From Sediminicola sp047612485 (GTDB lineage Bacteria > Bacteroidota > Bacteroidia > Flavobacteriales > Flavobacteriaceae), in the NCBI GenBank assembly GCA_047612485.1, contig JBLGAT010000006.1:1-64000 (forward strand): 64,000 bases of DNA, read 5' to 3'. The translations under genes and the position numbers were made by a program. The notes below the pieces were generated by a model. That model did not search any database. It was not told the origin of the DNA and was given only the letters and a program-made list of their open reading frames with translations. Position 1 is the stretch's first letter. Each line of letters opens with the position of its first letter. Below are positions 1-9,361 of the stretch, in pieces.

Positions 1-71
1 AAAATGAAGGCTAGCGCTTTATCCTTTTTTTTCCTCGTTTTCTAAAACTTGGTTTTGAAACTCGTTGAAAC

Positions 72-106
72 AAAAAAAGTGATTTGCATATGCAAATCAC
101 TTTTTT
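72..106 (-). terminator. Rho-independent terminator of tRNA-Pro(GGG)
   Basis: A perfect 22-bp palindrome at 79-100 (half GTGATTTGCAT) is flanked by a run of seven A on the left and six T on the right, so it can act in both directions. It lies 4 bp beyond the CCA end of the minus-strand tRNA and is its natural terminator. Confidence 0.8.
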
Positions 107-109
107 GCT

Positions 110-186
110 TGGTCGGGATGACAGGATTTGAACCTGCGACCCCACGCCCCCCAGGCGTGTACGCTACCGGGCTGCGCTACATCCCG
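110..186 (-). tRNA. tRNA-Pro, anticodon GGG
   Basis: Reading the minus strand, the acceptor arm CGGGATG pairs with CATCCCG, followed by discriminator A and an encoded CCA at 110-112. The T arm holds GGTTCAAATCC. The anticodon stem CACGC/GCGTG encloses the seven-base loop CTGGGGG, which places GGG as the anticodon and so decodes proline. Total length is 77 nt including CCA. A reading frame crossing this tRNA on the other strand is spurious. Confidence 0.95.
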
Positions 187-229
187 AATTCAAAGCATTT
201 AAAAAATGCATTTGCCCCTAATTGGGGTG

Positions 230-264
230 CAAATATAAAGATTTAATTTAAAATTAAACAACAA
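230..264 (-). promoter_or_regulatory. Promoter of tRNA-Pro(GGG), Bacteroidota type
   Basis: On the minus strand a TATATTTG box (230-237) matches the Bacteroidota -7 consensus TAnnTTTG. A TTG (259-261) lies 21 bp upstream as a candidate -33 element. The tRNA 5' end is about 43 bp downstream. The same box precedes the other tRNA-Pro of this window. Confidence 0.55.
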
Positions 265-477
265 AACCAATGCTTCCTAACTGATATTATTATCATTAAA
301 TTTTCAATTATAATTCTGAATTGTAATGAAAAGAAGGCATTTAAAACTAAACCATACATTTCAAAGCCCCAAAACAAATGCAACTAGCTTATAGTCAGTA
401 CTTTTTTTGCAACTGAATGAATTAATGGTTAAATTTAGTAAGCTATTTATTGAGCCAATTATCTAAATAAGGGAATT
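265..477. other. Intergenic, AT-rich
   Basis: This stretch lies between the divergently transcribed tRNA and the YceI-like gene. It is AT-rich and I see no coding frame, RNA gene or strong hairpin in it. It presumably holds the promoter of the plus-strand cluster, but no clear TAnnTTTG box was found. Confidence 0.4.
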
Positions 478-1039
478 ATGAGGAACTCAATACAATATTT
501 GGTTGCTATAATCCTTCATTTGTTTTTGGATTTGTCCGATCCATGGCCAAATCTACCAAACTACAAATGCTACTGTTTCATTTTATTCCTCTGCCCCTAT
601 AGAAGATATTGAAGCAAAAACAACAGGAGCTCTTTCGATTTTTAATGTAACTACAAGTGAGATTATGTTTAAAATTGAAATTAGATCGTTTCAATTTCGC
701 AAAGCCTTAATGCAAGAACATTTCAATGAAAATTATATGGAAAGTGAGAAGTTTCCTAATGCAACCTTCAAAGGGAGCAGTAATGTCCCTATTGACCTGA
801 CTTCCCAGAACAATCAAGAAGTGATTTTAAATGGTGACCTTACTGTGCACGGGATAACCCAAGAGCGACAAATTAAGGCAACTTTGACTTTTAATGAGAA
901 CAATACAGTGCGTTTGGTCTCCAATTTTAATGTAAAATGCGTAGATCATGATATTAAAATACCGAAAATCGTATGGAAAAATATAGCAGAGATCATAGCG
1001 GTTTCCGTTAATGCTGAATATAAAATCCTTTCAAAATGA
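478..1039 (+). pseudogene. YceI-family periplasmic protein, frameshifted near the N terminus
   Basis: The open frame from 665 reads as a YceI-like lipid-binding barrel: NYMESEKFPNATFKG and LTVHGITQERQIKATLTF are typical of the family. Its ATG at 665 sits inside the fold, and the same frame continues upstream in clear coding sequence (QIYQTTNATVSFYSSAPIED) to about 530, where it lacks a start. The ATG at 478 opens a signal peptide (MRNSIQYLVAIILHLF) in the neighbouring frame. Dropping one T from the T5 run at 523-527 joins the two into one exported protein of about 186 residues. It is either a real 1-bp insertion or a sequencing error. It overlaps the next gene by 4 bp (ATGA), as in an operon. 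Ligand and role are unknown; family members bind isoprenoid or other amphiphilic molecules in the periplasm. Confidence 0.7.
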
Positions 1040-1941
1040 AAAAAATCTATATACTTTTTTATTTAATGGCCTTCAACACCATGCATGCCCAGGATATAGA
1101 TAGTATCATGAGTAATTTGGAGGTACAAAAAGAACATGATGTTTTAGCCACTTTTAAGAGTCCAAAATTGGTTTTACTTCAAACCAATGAAACCCAAAAG
1201 GCACAAAACCTCGCGTTTTGGGTTGGGCATCGCTTTGGGGATATTGGAGGTGATTTTGGAGGTTCACATACCTTATTTGGCCTCGATGTGGCAACAGATC
1301 TATATTTGGGATTTGATTATGGGATTTCGGATAACCTGACAATTGGGATCGGGAGGAGTAAATTTAATGAGACGTATAATACCTTGATCAAATATCGATT
1401 GTTAAAACAAAATGAAAGGTCTATCCCTATCTCAATTACTTTATTTGAACAGAGCAGTTGGATTACTAGGAAACCCTTTTCCAATAATGAATTTTCGAAT
1501 GAATCGGATAGAATTTCCCATTTCTTTCAAGCAATTCTGACCAGAAAAATAAGTCCTTCTGTATCCTTTCTGGTAAGTCCCGGATTCTTAATACGAACCG
1601 AAGACCAAATACAAGATGTTGATGACAGCAGGAATTTGTTTGTAATTGGTTTTGGAGGAAGGATTAAAGTATTTAAACGTATCTCCATAATTGCAGATTA
1701 TACCATGGTAAATGGATTAAGTAGGCCAGATAACCTAGCAACTGGGTATCAAAATCCATTAGGGATAGGGCTGGAATTAGAAACTGGTGGGCATGTTTTT
1801 AGCTTGAACTTCCAAAATTCCCAATACATTACCTCCAACAATTTTATACCAAATACGACAAAAAGCTGGAGCGATGGAGGTGTTAGATTTGGTTTTTCAA
1901 TTTCAAGAAATTTTATGCTAGGACCAAAAGACACAAAATAA
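1036..1941 (+). CDS. DUF5777-family outer-membrane beta-barrel protein
   Basis: 301 residues with a signal peptide (cleavage likely after MHA-Q). The body is rich in alternating aromatic/polar strands such as LAFWVGHRFGDIGGDFGG and NLFVIGFGGRIKVFKRISIIADYTMV, and it ends in FGFSISRNFML, as expected of an outer-membrane barrel. I recognise it as the DUF5777 type found in Bacteroidota next to YceI and Rieske proteins. The start overlaps the YceI stop by 4 bp, so the two are probably translationally coupled. Function is not established; the neighbours suggest a redox or electron-transfer envelope unit. Confidence 0.75.
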   Translation: MKKIYILFYLMAFNTMHAQDIDSIMSNLEVQKEHDVLATFKSPKLVLLQTNETQKAQNLAFWVGHRFGDIGGDFGGSHTLFGLDVATDLYLGFDYGISDNLTIGIGRSKFNETYNTLIKYRLLKQNERSIPISITLFEQSSWITRKPFSNNEFSNESDRISHFFQAILTRKISPSVSFLVSPGFLIRTEDQIQDVDDSRNLFVIGFGGRIKVFKRISIIADYTMVNGLSRPDNLATGYQNPLGIGLELETGGHVFSLNFQNSQYITSNNFIPNTTKSWSDGGVRFGFSISRNFMLGPKDTK

Positions 1942-1971
1942 AAAAGAATTATTCACCTTAAATTTAAAATT

Positions 1972-2424
1972 ATGAGACGTGGAGAGTTTATTAATTCAAT
2001 GGGGAAAGGCGTTTTACTGGTTTGTTCAGGATCATGCATGTTGGCTGGGTGTAGCTCAGGAGATGAAAGTCCAACTGTAAATCCTCCAGGAAATGGAGGC
2101 GGGCCTACAATGGTTAGTATTGCTATAACAAGTATCAATACCATAGGTGATCAAACTAAAAAAAGTGGTGTCTTATTCTTTAGAATAGGATCTGGTAACA
2201 CAACTAGTGATTTTGTGGCCACTGAGGCCGTATGTCCACATCAGGGAGGTTCTTTGGTTTGGCAGCAAAATAACGGGATTATAGAGTGTCAACTACATTT
2301 TTCACAATATACTACCAATGGTGCTGTTGTACAGGGACCTCAAAATACGACCGGAAGCACTAGGGAATTGAAAGTATACCAAATAGCCATCTCAGGAGAT
2401 ACCCTTACTGCAACTTTAAGTTAA
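1972..2424 (+). CDS. Rieske [2Fe-2S] lipoprotein
   Basis: 150 residues. The N terminus carries two arginines (MRRGEF), a hydrophobic stretch and a lipobox ending LAGC at Cys27, so it is probably a lipoprotein anchored in the envelope. The cluster ligands are visible as C88-P-H90 (AVCPHQGG) and C106-Q-L-H109 (ECQLHFSQY), the two boxes of a Rieske domain. The linker after the lipobox is Gly/Pro-rich. It lies 30 bp after the DUF5777 gene in the same direction. The domain implies single-electron transfer; donor and acceptor are not encoded nearby. Confidence 0.85.
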   Translation: MRRGEFINSMGKGVLLVCSGSCMLAGCSSGDESPTVNPPGNGGGPTMVSIAITSINTIGDQTKKSGVLFFRIGSGNTTSDFVATEAVCPHQGGSLVWQQNNGIIECQLHFSQYTTNGAVVQGPQNTTGSTRELKVYQIAISGDTLTATLS

Positions 2425-2766
2425 AGCTGCAAAAGCCATATTAAATCCTTTATCCATTTATTAATTTATAATTGGATATGTATATTCCTATGAATATATG
2501 TAGAACTCCAATGGCTCGGCTCGTATCTACAATGTAGCCCATTGATGAATACTTAAGTTGTTACTACTGTGCTTCTCCAAAGCCCTTTAATCAAAAAACA
2601 TATTCTTTTAAAAGTTCAGTTATATGCTTTATATGTAAATCCCTACAATGTTTATCGAGTTAAACACAATGGATCTCTAAATAAATTTTAGTTCATATAT
2701 TTTTAAATATCCTTCTATAATTAATCGTTATCAATCAATACGTACAAATCCCCCAACAACCAATAA
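2425..2766. other. Intergenic, no gene seen
   Basis: About 340 bp of AT-rich sequence with stops in all frames. A weak A/T-rich inverted stretch follows the Rieske stop, but no convincing terminator is visible. Confidence 0.4.
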
Positions 2767-3175
2767 ATGATTTTTAATTTCAAATCTAAAGATCTTAAAT
2801 TGGGGACCTCTTTCTTTAAGGTGTTACATTCAGATACTATTTTTGGTAAAATTCTGGATGCCGATGGAGGGAAAGGAGTGTTGGAACTTATAATGAACGA
2901 TATAGCGAATGATGTAGCATTTGCCTATTCCCAGAAAAAAAGATACTCTGTTCTTGACCATCCATTTACATGTACCGTTATGGAACGGACAGGAAGCACT
3001 TGACAGTTTGAACAAGGAATGTTGCGAACTTCATACAGGTATCGATGGAATATCGAAACTTTGGCCAGATGTTGATGAAGTTTTGAAACTTCCAATTAAG
3101 AAGTCCACCTTGTCCAACTTATGGGTACCACTTTATTTTCGACCCAAAACACCTTCCAGGCGTTTTACCAACTGA
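2767..3175 (+). pseudogene. Hypothetical protein, apparently frameshifted
   Basis: Two overlapping frames read as one protein if one A is removed from the A7 run at 2935-2941: the first frame (from ATG 2767) gives ...ANDVAFAYSQKK and the second continues DTLFLTIHLHVPLWNGQ then LNKECCELHTGIDGISKLW. The joined product would be roughly 120-135 residues, and its last residues overlap the 3' end of the convergent ATPase gene. I do not recognise the family. Protein-like composition on both sides of the A run argues for a broken gene rather than chance. The true C-terminal end is uncertain because the second frame runs past 3133. Confidence 0.4.
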
Positions 3176-5787
3176 GCCAGTACCAAGGAACCCAAAGCAA
3201 ATAGTACGGTCGTCCCCAAAAGTTCCAAAGAGATGGTCTGCAAGGAAAGTGCCTGGGCCACGGGCGGTACCAGATAGGCCCCGAGCGTAATCAATAACGA
3301 AAGAACAATAGCACCCCATACCCACGGATTTTTGGTCACTTCATTGGCCAAGAACGATTCTTGGCGTTTGGGTATATTGAAGACATTGAACAATTGTGCA
3401 AGTACCAAGGTGTAGAACGCCATGTTGTTTATGGTCATGGGATCAAGTTCAAGCACAAAATGTGAATAGGCCACAATACCCAGCACGGCCGTACTTATGG
3501 AGAGTCCGTATATCAATGTATTATTCCAATCTTGTCGGTTCATGATTGGCTCTTTGGGATTTCTAGGAGGTTGTACCATAATATCATCCTCCCCTTTTCC
3601 GAGACCTAATGCCAATGCAGGAAATACATCGGTAACCAAGTTCAGGAAAAGAATCTGCAAAGGCAACAAAGGTGCCGGAAGGTTCAGCAAGGAGGCAATG
3701 CCTACAGACAAAATCTCGGCTAGGTTACACGATAACAGATACACCACGAACTGACGAATGTTTTGAAAGACAACTCTACCCTGCCTAATGGCAAGTTCTA
3801 TCGCCGTAAACTTATCATTCTTCAATATAACATCGGCCACTTCGCGCGCAGCTTCGGTGCCGCGTATGCCCATGGCAATTCCAATATCCGCCTTTTTAAG
3901 AGCTGGGACATCATTGATTCCATCACCGATCATTCCAACGATATGATTATTTTTTTGATAGAAGGTTACCAAGTTCAGTTTCTGTTCCGGGGTTACCCGT
4001 GCAAAAACCAAAGCATCTAGCAATCTTGCTATATCGTTCGTTCTGTATTCACCATTATTAGGAATATCATCGCCATGCAAAACCTTTTCTGAGGGTGCAT
4101 CAATGTCCAATAGTCCAACCTCTTGTGCTATTTTTTTTGCGGTACCCGCATGGTCACCTGTTGCCATTACTACTTTTACACCTGCTTTTTTATAAATTTC
4201 AATAGTAGCTCTTACATCTTCGCGGGCAGGATCAATGAAACCTATAGCCCCCAAAAAAACAAGATGTTGCAAAATAGTTCCCTTATTTGGAAGATCTTTT
4301 TCTTCCTTATAGGCAAATGCTAAAGTTCTTAGACCTTGGGATGCCAGGGCATTTACTTTATTATTCCATTCACCATTTTTATCAAAAGGTTTAATCCCAT
4401 CCTTGTACAAGATGTAATCACAATGGTCAACTAGGCTCTCAAATGCCCCCTTTACAAATATGCGAAATTGCTCTTTATGTTGATGTACCGATGCCATGAG
4501 TTTGAGTTCCGCATCAAAAGGAAGTTCCAATTTTTCCGGGTTATCTTTTTTAATGGAAAATACGTCGTATTCTAAATGTCCAGCCAAACCCATTAGGGCC
4601 AATTCGATGGAATCCCCTAATTTTTCTGAGTCAGTTGGATCTACATTATTGCAAAGAATGGCGGCTATAATCATTTTATCAAAAACGGGATTCGCTTTTG
4701 CCAATACCAACAATTCCCTTTCTGAATGATACACGTCCTTAATGGTTCCTTCACCAAAAATCAGCGTATGTGCCTTCATCCGATCTTCTGTTAAGGTGCC
4801 GGTTTTGTCCGTACAAATAATATTAGTCGCACCCAAGGTCTGCACAGCTTCAAGCTTTTTAATGATAACCTGCTTTTTCGACAACCGTAACATACCTTGC
4901 GCCAAAGCGATAGTCGCTACAATGGGTAGGCCTTCAGGTATAGCGGCAACCGCAAGAGCCACTCCTGTTTCTATCATCAATAAGAGGTCTTTTCCGCGAA
5001 TATATCCAGTAACAACGATTAGTGCCGCAAATAAAAGCGTCAACCAGATCAGCCATTTGGTCAATTGGTTCAATTTTTTTTCCAATGGGGTACGGGCTTT
5101 TTCGGCCTCCACGCCCATTTGTTGAATTTTTCCCAATTGAGTATGCTTTCCTGTTGCGGTTACGAGTGCCCGGGCAAATCCTGTATTGACCATAGTGCCC
5201 CTGAAAACCATATTACGCTGATCGGTTATCGGTGTTTCAGCAGGCAATATTTCAACATCTTTGTATACTGGAATGCTCTCACCGGTTAAAGCCGATTCTT
5301 TGACGGATAGGTTTTCAACCTGTGTCAGCCTAGCATCTGCCGGCACTACATCCCCTGTTTGTAACAGGATAATATCTCCCTGCACCAGTTCAGATCCCTT
5401 TATACGAATTTTTTTGCCTTCACGGAGCACATGGGTCATCATCTGTCCCATTTTTCGCAAAGCCTCCAATGACCGAACGGCCTGAAGTTCCATGGAGAAT
5501 CCTATGATCACAGAAATTAAAATAACGATGATGATAGTGAATCCTTCCAACTGATCATTGAACAAAAAAGCCAGGAATGTGGCCGCTGCCAGGATATTGA
5601 TGATAGGGTTGAATAACTGGTCTGCAAGAATACGCCATCTGTTCTTGGCGGCGTCTTCGGGTATTTGATTGGGACCGTATTCTTTTAGACGCTGTTTGGC
5701 GGCTTCTTTGGTCAAGCCCTGCTCGGAACTACTGCCCAACTGTGATACCACAATTTCAATGGAAAGGGCAAAAGGATTTTGGAGCAT
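3133..5787 (-). CDS. Cation-translocating P-type ATPase (P2, Ca2+-ATPase-like)
   Basis: 884 residues, normal for the family. Actuator motif ALTGES is at about 166-171, membrane motif PEGLP at 284-288, and phosphorylation motif DKTGTLT with the phospho-accepting Asp at 327. The hinge GDGINDVPALKKADIGIAMG follows. NLVTD in the C-terminal membrane region resembles the SERCA/PacL M6 ion-binding segment. The PEGLP plus NLVTD pair points to Ca2+ (or a related divalent cation) rather than K+ or heavy metal, since no heavy-metal CPx motif is present. An N-terminal cation-ATPase domain spans about 1-60. It sits 103 bp downstream of an Hsp20 gene on the same strand, possibly a stress-linked pair. Ion specificity is inferred. 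Confidence 0.9.
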   Translation of the reverse strand: MLQNPFALSIEIVVSQLGSSSEQGLTKEAAKQRLKEYGPNQIPEDAAKNRWRILADQLFNPIINILAAATFLAFLFNDQLEGFTIIIVILISVIIGFSMELQAVRSLEALRKMGQMMTHVLREGKKIRIKGSELVQGDIILLQTGDVVPADARLTQVENLSVKESALTGESIPVYKDVEILPAETPITDQRNMVFRGTMVNTGFARALVTATGKHTQLGKIQQMGVEAEKARTPLEKKLNQLTKWLIWLTLLFAALIVVTGYIRGKDLLLMIETGVALAVAAIPEGLPIVATIALAQGMLRLSKKQVIIKKLEAVQTLGATNIICTDKTGTLTEDRMKAHTLIFGEGTIKDVYHSERELLVLAKANPVFDKMIIAAILCNNVDPTDSEKLGDSIELALMGLAGHLEYDVFSIKKDNPEKLELPFDAELKLMASVHQHKEQFRIFVKGAFESLVDHCDYILYKDGIKPFDKNGEWNNKVNALASQGLRTLAFAYKEEKDLPNKGTILQHLVFLGAIGFIDPAREDVRATIEIYKKAGVKVVMATGDHAGTAKKIAQEVGLLDIDAPSEKVLHGDDIPNNGEYRTNDIARLLDALVFARVTPEQKLNLVTFYQKNNHIVGMIGDGINDVPALKKADIGIAMGIRGTEAAREVADVILKNDKFTAIELAIRQGRVVFQNIRQFVVYLLSCNLAEILSVGIASLLNLPAPLLPLQILFLNLVTDVFPALALGLGKGEDDIMVQPPRNPKEPIMNRQDWNNTLIYGLSISTAVLGIVAYSHFVLELDPMTINNMAFYTLVLAQLFNVFNIPKRQESFLANEVTKNPWVWGAIVLSLLITLGAYLVPPVAQALSLQTISLELLGTTVLFALGSLVLAQLVKRLEGVLGRK

Positions 5788-5890
5788 ATTAAGGTATGGT
5801 TTTTACTAGGAAAAACGATGCCGTCTAGCGAAACCTAATCCTAGGAACTTGTAGGTTTTTGCATGAAGGCATTCTTGAAGAGAAAAACGT

Positions 5891-6337
5891 TTAGTCGATC
5901 TCTATTACTTTTGGAGGTTGCTCTTTAGCTTCTTCCTTTTTAGCCAGTTTGAATTTAAGGATACCATCTGTATACTTCGCCTTAATATCATCGTGTTTTA
6001 TGCTTTCTGGCAATTGCAACGATCTTTCAAAGGAATTATATCTAAATTCCCTTCGGGCATAGTTTTCTTCATTCTCTTCTTTCTCACTAGACTTTTCCGC
6101 TGAAATTTTCAGACAGCCATTGTCGATGGTAACATTGAAATCTTTTTTGTCAAAGCCCGGTGCTACGAGTTCTATATCGAAGTTGTTCTCGGATTCCTTG
6201 ATGTTTAATGCAGGTCCTACTGATTTTAAATTCCAATACGTGTCAGGTATCATATCACTTATCATGTTACTATTGTCGAAAAAACCCTGACCTACAAGAT
6301 TTTCAAAAGGCCTTCTTCTAAATTTTACAAGTGACAT
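5891..6337 (-). CDS. Small heat shock protein, Hsp20/alpha-crystallin family
   Basis: 148 residues. An alpha-crystallin domain covers roughly 40-140: ENNFDIELVAPGFDKKDFNV starts it, and YTDGILKFKLAKKEE carries the conserved G-I-L strand near the end. The C terminus (PPKVIEID) has the usual I/V-x-I/V anchoring tail. It acts as an ATP-independent cytoplasmic holdase. It is the first gene of a minus-strand pair with the P-type ATPase. A 1.1-kb gene-poor stretch lies upstream and no obvious heat-shock promoter was recognised. Confidence 0.9.
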   Translation of the reverse strand: MSLVKFRRRPFENLVGQGFFDNSNMISDMIPDTYWNLKSVGPALNIKESENNFDIELVAPGFDKKDFNVTIDNGCLKISAEKSSEKEENEENYARREFRYNSFERSLQLPESIKHDDIKAKYTDGILKFKLAKKEEAKEQPPKVIEID

Positions 6338-7454
6338 AACGCTATAGTATTAGGTTTAACAATAATTTAAATATGACATGAAGGTATAGGGTTTAGCAAA
6401 CCTGCGAAATGATATTGGTCAGTCCAAAAAAACTACTAAATACTATTGCGGAAATCAATTTAATGGAAGTCTTCCTCTAGGGAAATAATCCGTTCGAATA
6501 CGGAACATGAGGTATTGAAGAGCAATCCTCTATTTATGATAAGAACTTACTGTTTGGCCGTTGGCGAAAATTAAATCTGTGTTCCCTGCTTCGCTCTTAT
6601 TGATAATCTTGTTAGGGGCACGCAGTGGAATCCAATTGAGCTAAGTTTAAATGTTTAACCTCAAAGTAAGCTAGTATTGCACACAAGGCAAACACAAAAA
6701 CATCCCTAACTTTCGTTTTCAAAAAGCAATGAATCCGGTAAACGAATATATAATAGTTGTGAAAAGTCAATTCAAAAACAAAGAGATATTCTTCGCCCTC
6801 TGTATTTTTCCAATAATGCGTAAAAATTAGGATCAAATCCTTTTTCCAATAACAAAGATTCTCTTGCGATTACTTCCCCCCCTATATTATATTCATTTAA
6901 TTTTTGCGCTTTAATCTTAGTTGGTTAGCTACGTTATTATAAAATTGTCCGCGTTGCTCTTTGGTTTGTTGGTAAGGGCTCTTGCAGTGTAAGTTGCCCT
7001 ATTTTTTATTTGTTCTACCTATACACTCAATATCACAGTACAGATCTTAGTAGTATCACTTCCAAATACGTCGTGGTGCCAAGAATATGGGATGTTCCAT
7101 ATGCCGAACACTAAAAGAAATCTAGACATAATATTCAAACCCTTGCATGGGGTCGCCTTGGGTCAATAACAACTACTTCTTTACGGAGAAAATATTCTAA
7201 TATTGTATAACATGAAGCTTATAACATATTTATTTTCGTATAACGAAAGTTACTTTCATATAACAGAACAATAAGCAAGTTCACAAATTGTCAACATTAA
7301 TTGTAAAAAATAGCAAAGAAACAACTCTGACCGGCTTCATAACTTCAGTTGCGAGCCCCAGCCAGATTAACAGATCGGATACACTCCAAGTCCAAAACCT
7401 GGCTAATCTTATGATTGGTATCGTTAAAAAGTATCAGCATGTCTCGTAGAGCTT
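6338..7454. other. Gene-poor 1.1-kb gap with possible decayed coding sequence
   Basis: No intact gene is visible. On the minus strand around 6772-6924 a short open frame (about 50 codons, ending RRISLCF) contains protein-like text such as EVIARESLLLEKGFDPNFYA. A neighbouring frame just upstream (about 6905-6960) also reads like protein. Together they hint at a gene destroyed by several indels, family unknown. The part from about 7190 to 7290 is very AT-rich and holds repeated TATAAC motifs, described separately. No terminator for the acyl-CoA cluster was identified. Confidence 0.35.
7205..7266. repeat. Four TATAAC repeats, possible operator
   Basis: TATAAC occurs at 7206-7211, 7220-7225, 7239-7244 and 7259-7264. 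The last two copies lie in longer similar units, TTTCGTATAACGAAA and TTTCATATAACAGAA, 20 bp apart (12 of 15 positions equal). The first of these is itself an inverted repeat (TTTCG/CGAAA). The 20-bp phasing puts the units on about the same DNA face, as expected of a protein-binding array. There is no gene close enough to assign. Confidence 0.35.
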
Positions 7455-9278
7455 TTACATCTCCTCATAAATAGCAGCAATTTCCACACTATATTTTTCT
7501 CTTATAACCCTTCTTTTAAGTTTTAATGTAGGTGTAAGTTCTGCCAAAGAACCATCTTCATGAATGGGCAGCCAAGGAGTGGCTATTAGTTTAAATTTCT
7601 TTATCTGTTCAATATGACCAAATTCTGGGTTGTAGCTATCAATTACTTTCTGATATTTTCGGATAACCCTTTCATTCCGTATCATTTCCTCTAAGGTGGT
7701 CCACTCAATTTTTTTATGGAGGCACCAATTTTTTAGTGCTTCTTCTGAAGGTAGGACCAAAGCGGAAACAAACTTTTGATTATCCCCTATTACCATCATC
7801 TGTTCAACCAAAAAATCTTCCTTGATTCGGTTTTCAATGGGTGCAGGAGCTACGTACTTTCCCCCAGAGGTTTTCAACAATTCTTTCTTCCTATCCGTAA
7901 TCTTAAGAAATTCTCTTCCGTCAGGTCCTTTGATCAGTTTTCCGATATCACCTGTACAAAACCATTTTTTACCATCAATTGTCTGGAATACCTCGGCATT
8001 TATTTCTGGTTTTTGATAGTACCCTAGCATCACGTTTGGGCCGTGGGCCATAATCTCTCCCTCGTCTTCCTTATACTCTCCTGAAGTCTTATCAATATAT
8101 AACTCCACGCCGTCAATGGCATACCCGACCGTTCCAATCATTGTGCCATTTGGCTCCAAGCTATTACCTGTTAAGGTCGGCGAGGTCTCCGTTAACCCGT
8201 AAGCTTCTCTAATAGGGATGCCTGCTGCACAAAAAACACGTAATATTTTAACGGAACAAGGGGCGGCACCAGTAATGATCTGCCTTACATTACCACCTAA
8301 AGCTGCCCTCCATTTACTAAAAATCAATGTATCGGCCACCTTCCATTTCAAACCTGCCATAATAGATAACTGCTGGTCTATCTCGTAATCATTGGTTAGG
8401 TCCAAAGCCCAAAAAAATAAATTTCTTTTTGCACCTTCCAATGCCAAACCTTTATTATAAATAGCTTCATAAATCTTTTCCAATAATCGTGGAACTGTTG
8501 TAAAAGCAACTGGACGAACCGCTACCAAATCCCCATCCGGTCCACTTAGATTGTTTGTCCCACAGAAAAACACCGATACTCCTTTAAATCAAACACAAAA
8601 AGACACGGCTCTTTCATAGATATGACATAGTGGAAGAAAACTTAATACGTTTTCTTGGGGTTTAGCAACTATTAATTCTGAGGTAGCTGTAACAACATGC
8701 ATAATATTGGCATGGCTCAGCATAACTCCTTTAGGTTTTCCTGTTGTTCCCGAAGTATAGATTATCGTAACCATATCTTCTCCCTTTATTTTGGATTGGA
8801 TACTTTCCAAGCTGGAAATACCTTTGGTGTCAAAAATGGTTTCCCAAAAAGGGTTGCCGTTCAACCCATCAAAGGTGTAAATGTGTTTTAGTGTAGCTAC
8901 TACTTTTTGAGTTTCCGATAGTTTAGCATACAAATCCAATCCCCCACAGAAGGCTGCTTTTACCTCTGCTTCATTTAAAATGTATTCATATTCCGAGACA
9001 CTGATTGTAGGGTATAGGGGAATACTAATCATTCCGGCCATTTGCACAGCATAGTCCATGATAATCCATTCTGGCCTATTTTCATAGGAAACAATGGCCA
9101 CCTTGTCTCCTGGCACAAGTCCTAATTTAAGTAATCCTGCTGCCGCTTGTTCCGCAGTGTCCATTAATTTTTGGGTGCTGTAGGATTCCCAATTCCCATC
9201 GTTATTCCTTCCGCTAATGGAAGCTTCTAACGGATTATTTTTTAATTGATGATCGAGTAAATCGAAGAGTCTGGTCAT
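7455..9278 (-). pseudogene. Long-chain acyl-CoA synthetase (AMP-forming), interrupted by an in-frame TGA
   Basis: N-terminal part (9278-8592) has the AMP-binding loop TIIYTSGTTGKPKGVMLSHA and the LCHIYERAVSF segment. C-terminal part (8588-7455) has YGLTETSPTLTG and the hinge/C-domain FLKITDRKKELLKTSGGKYV. Both halves are in the same frame; the only break is a TGA at 8589-8591 between SFCV and FKGVSVFF. Without it the product would be about 608 residues from ATG 9278, a normal length for fatty acyl-CoA ligases. An upstream start at 9314 is possible but less likely. The usual role is activation of a carboxylic acid to its CoA thioester, the entry step for the catabolic genes upstream. Either a nonsense mutation, an error, or readthrough applies. 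Confidence 0.85.
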
Positions 9279-9361
9279 TGGTTTGGTTTTTTTTTGACAA
9301 CCCTGAATATACAAAATAAAGCGTACTGATTCATAAGGGTAGTTAAGGTATTGGTTAGGTA

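Noticed and set aside
49..246. 65-codon open frame on the plus strand
   Set aside because: It runs across the tRNA-Pro(GGG) gene and its terminator, so it is a chance frame.
665..1039. Intact YceI gene starting at ATG 665
   Set aside because: The start lies inside the fold and clear coding sequence continues upstream in the same frame, so it is read as a frameshifted gene.
6612..6836. 74-codon open frame on the minus strand
   Set aside because: Composition is not protein-like and another frame in the same place fits a decayed gene better.
8589..8591. TGA as a selenocysteine codon
   Set aside because: Acyl-CoA synthetases have no catalytic Cys here, no SECIS-like hairpin is seen after the codon, and no selenium genes lie near.
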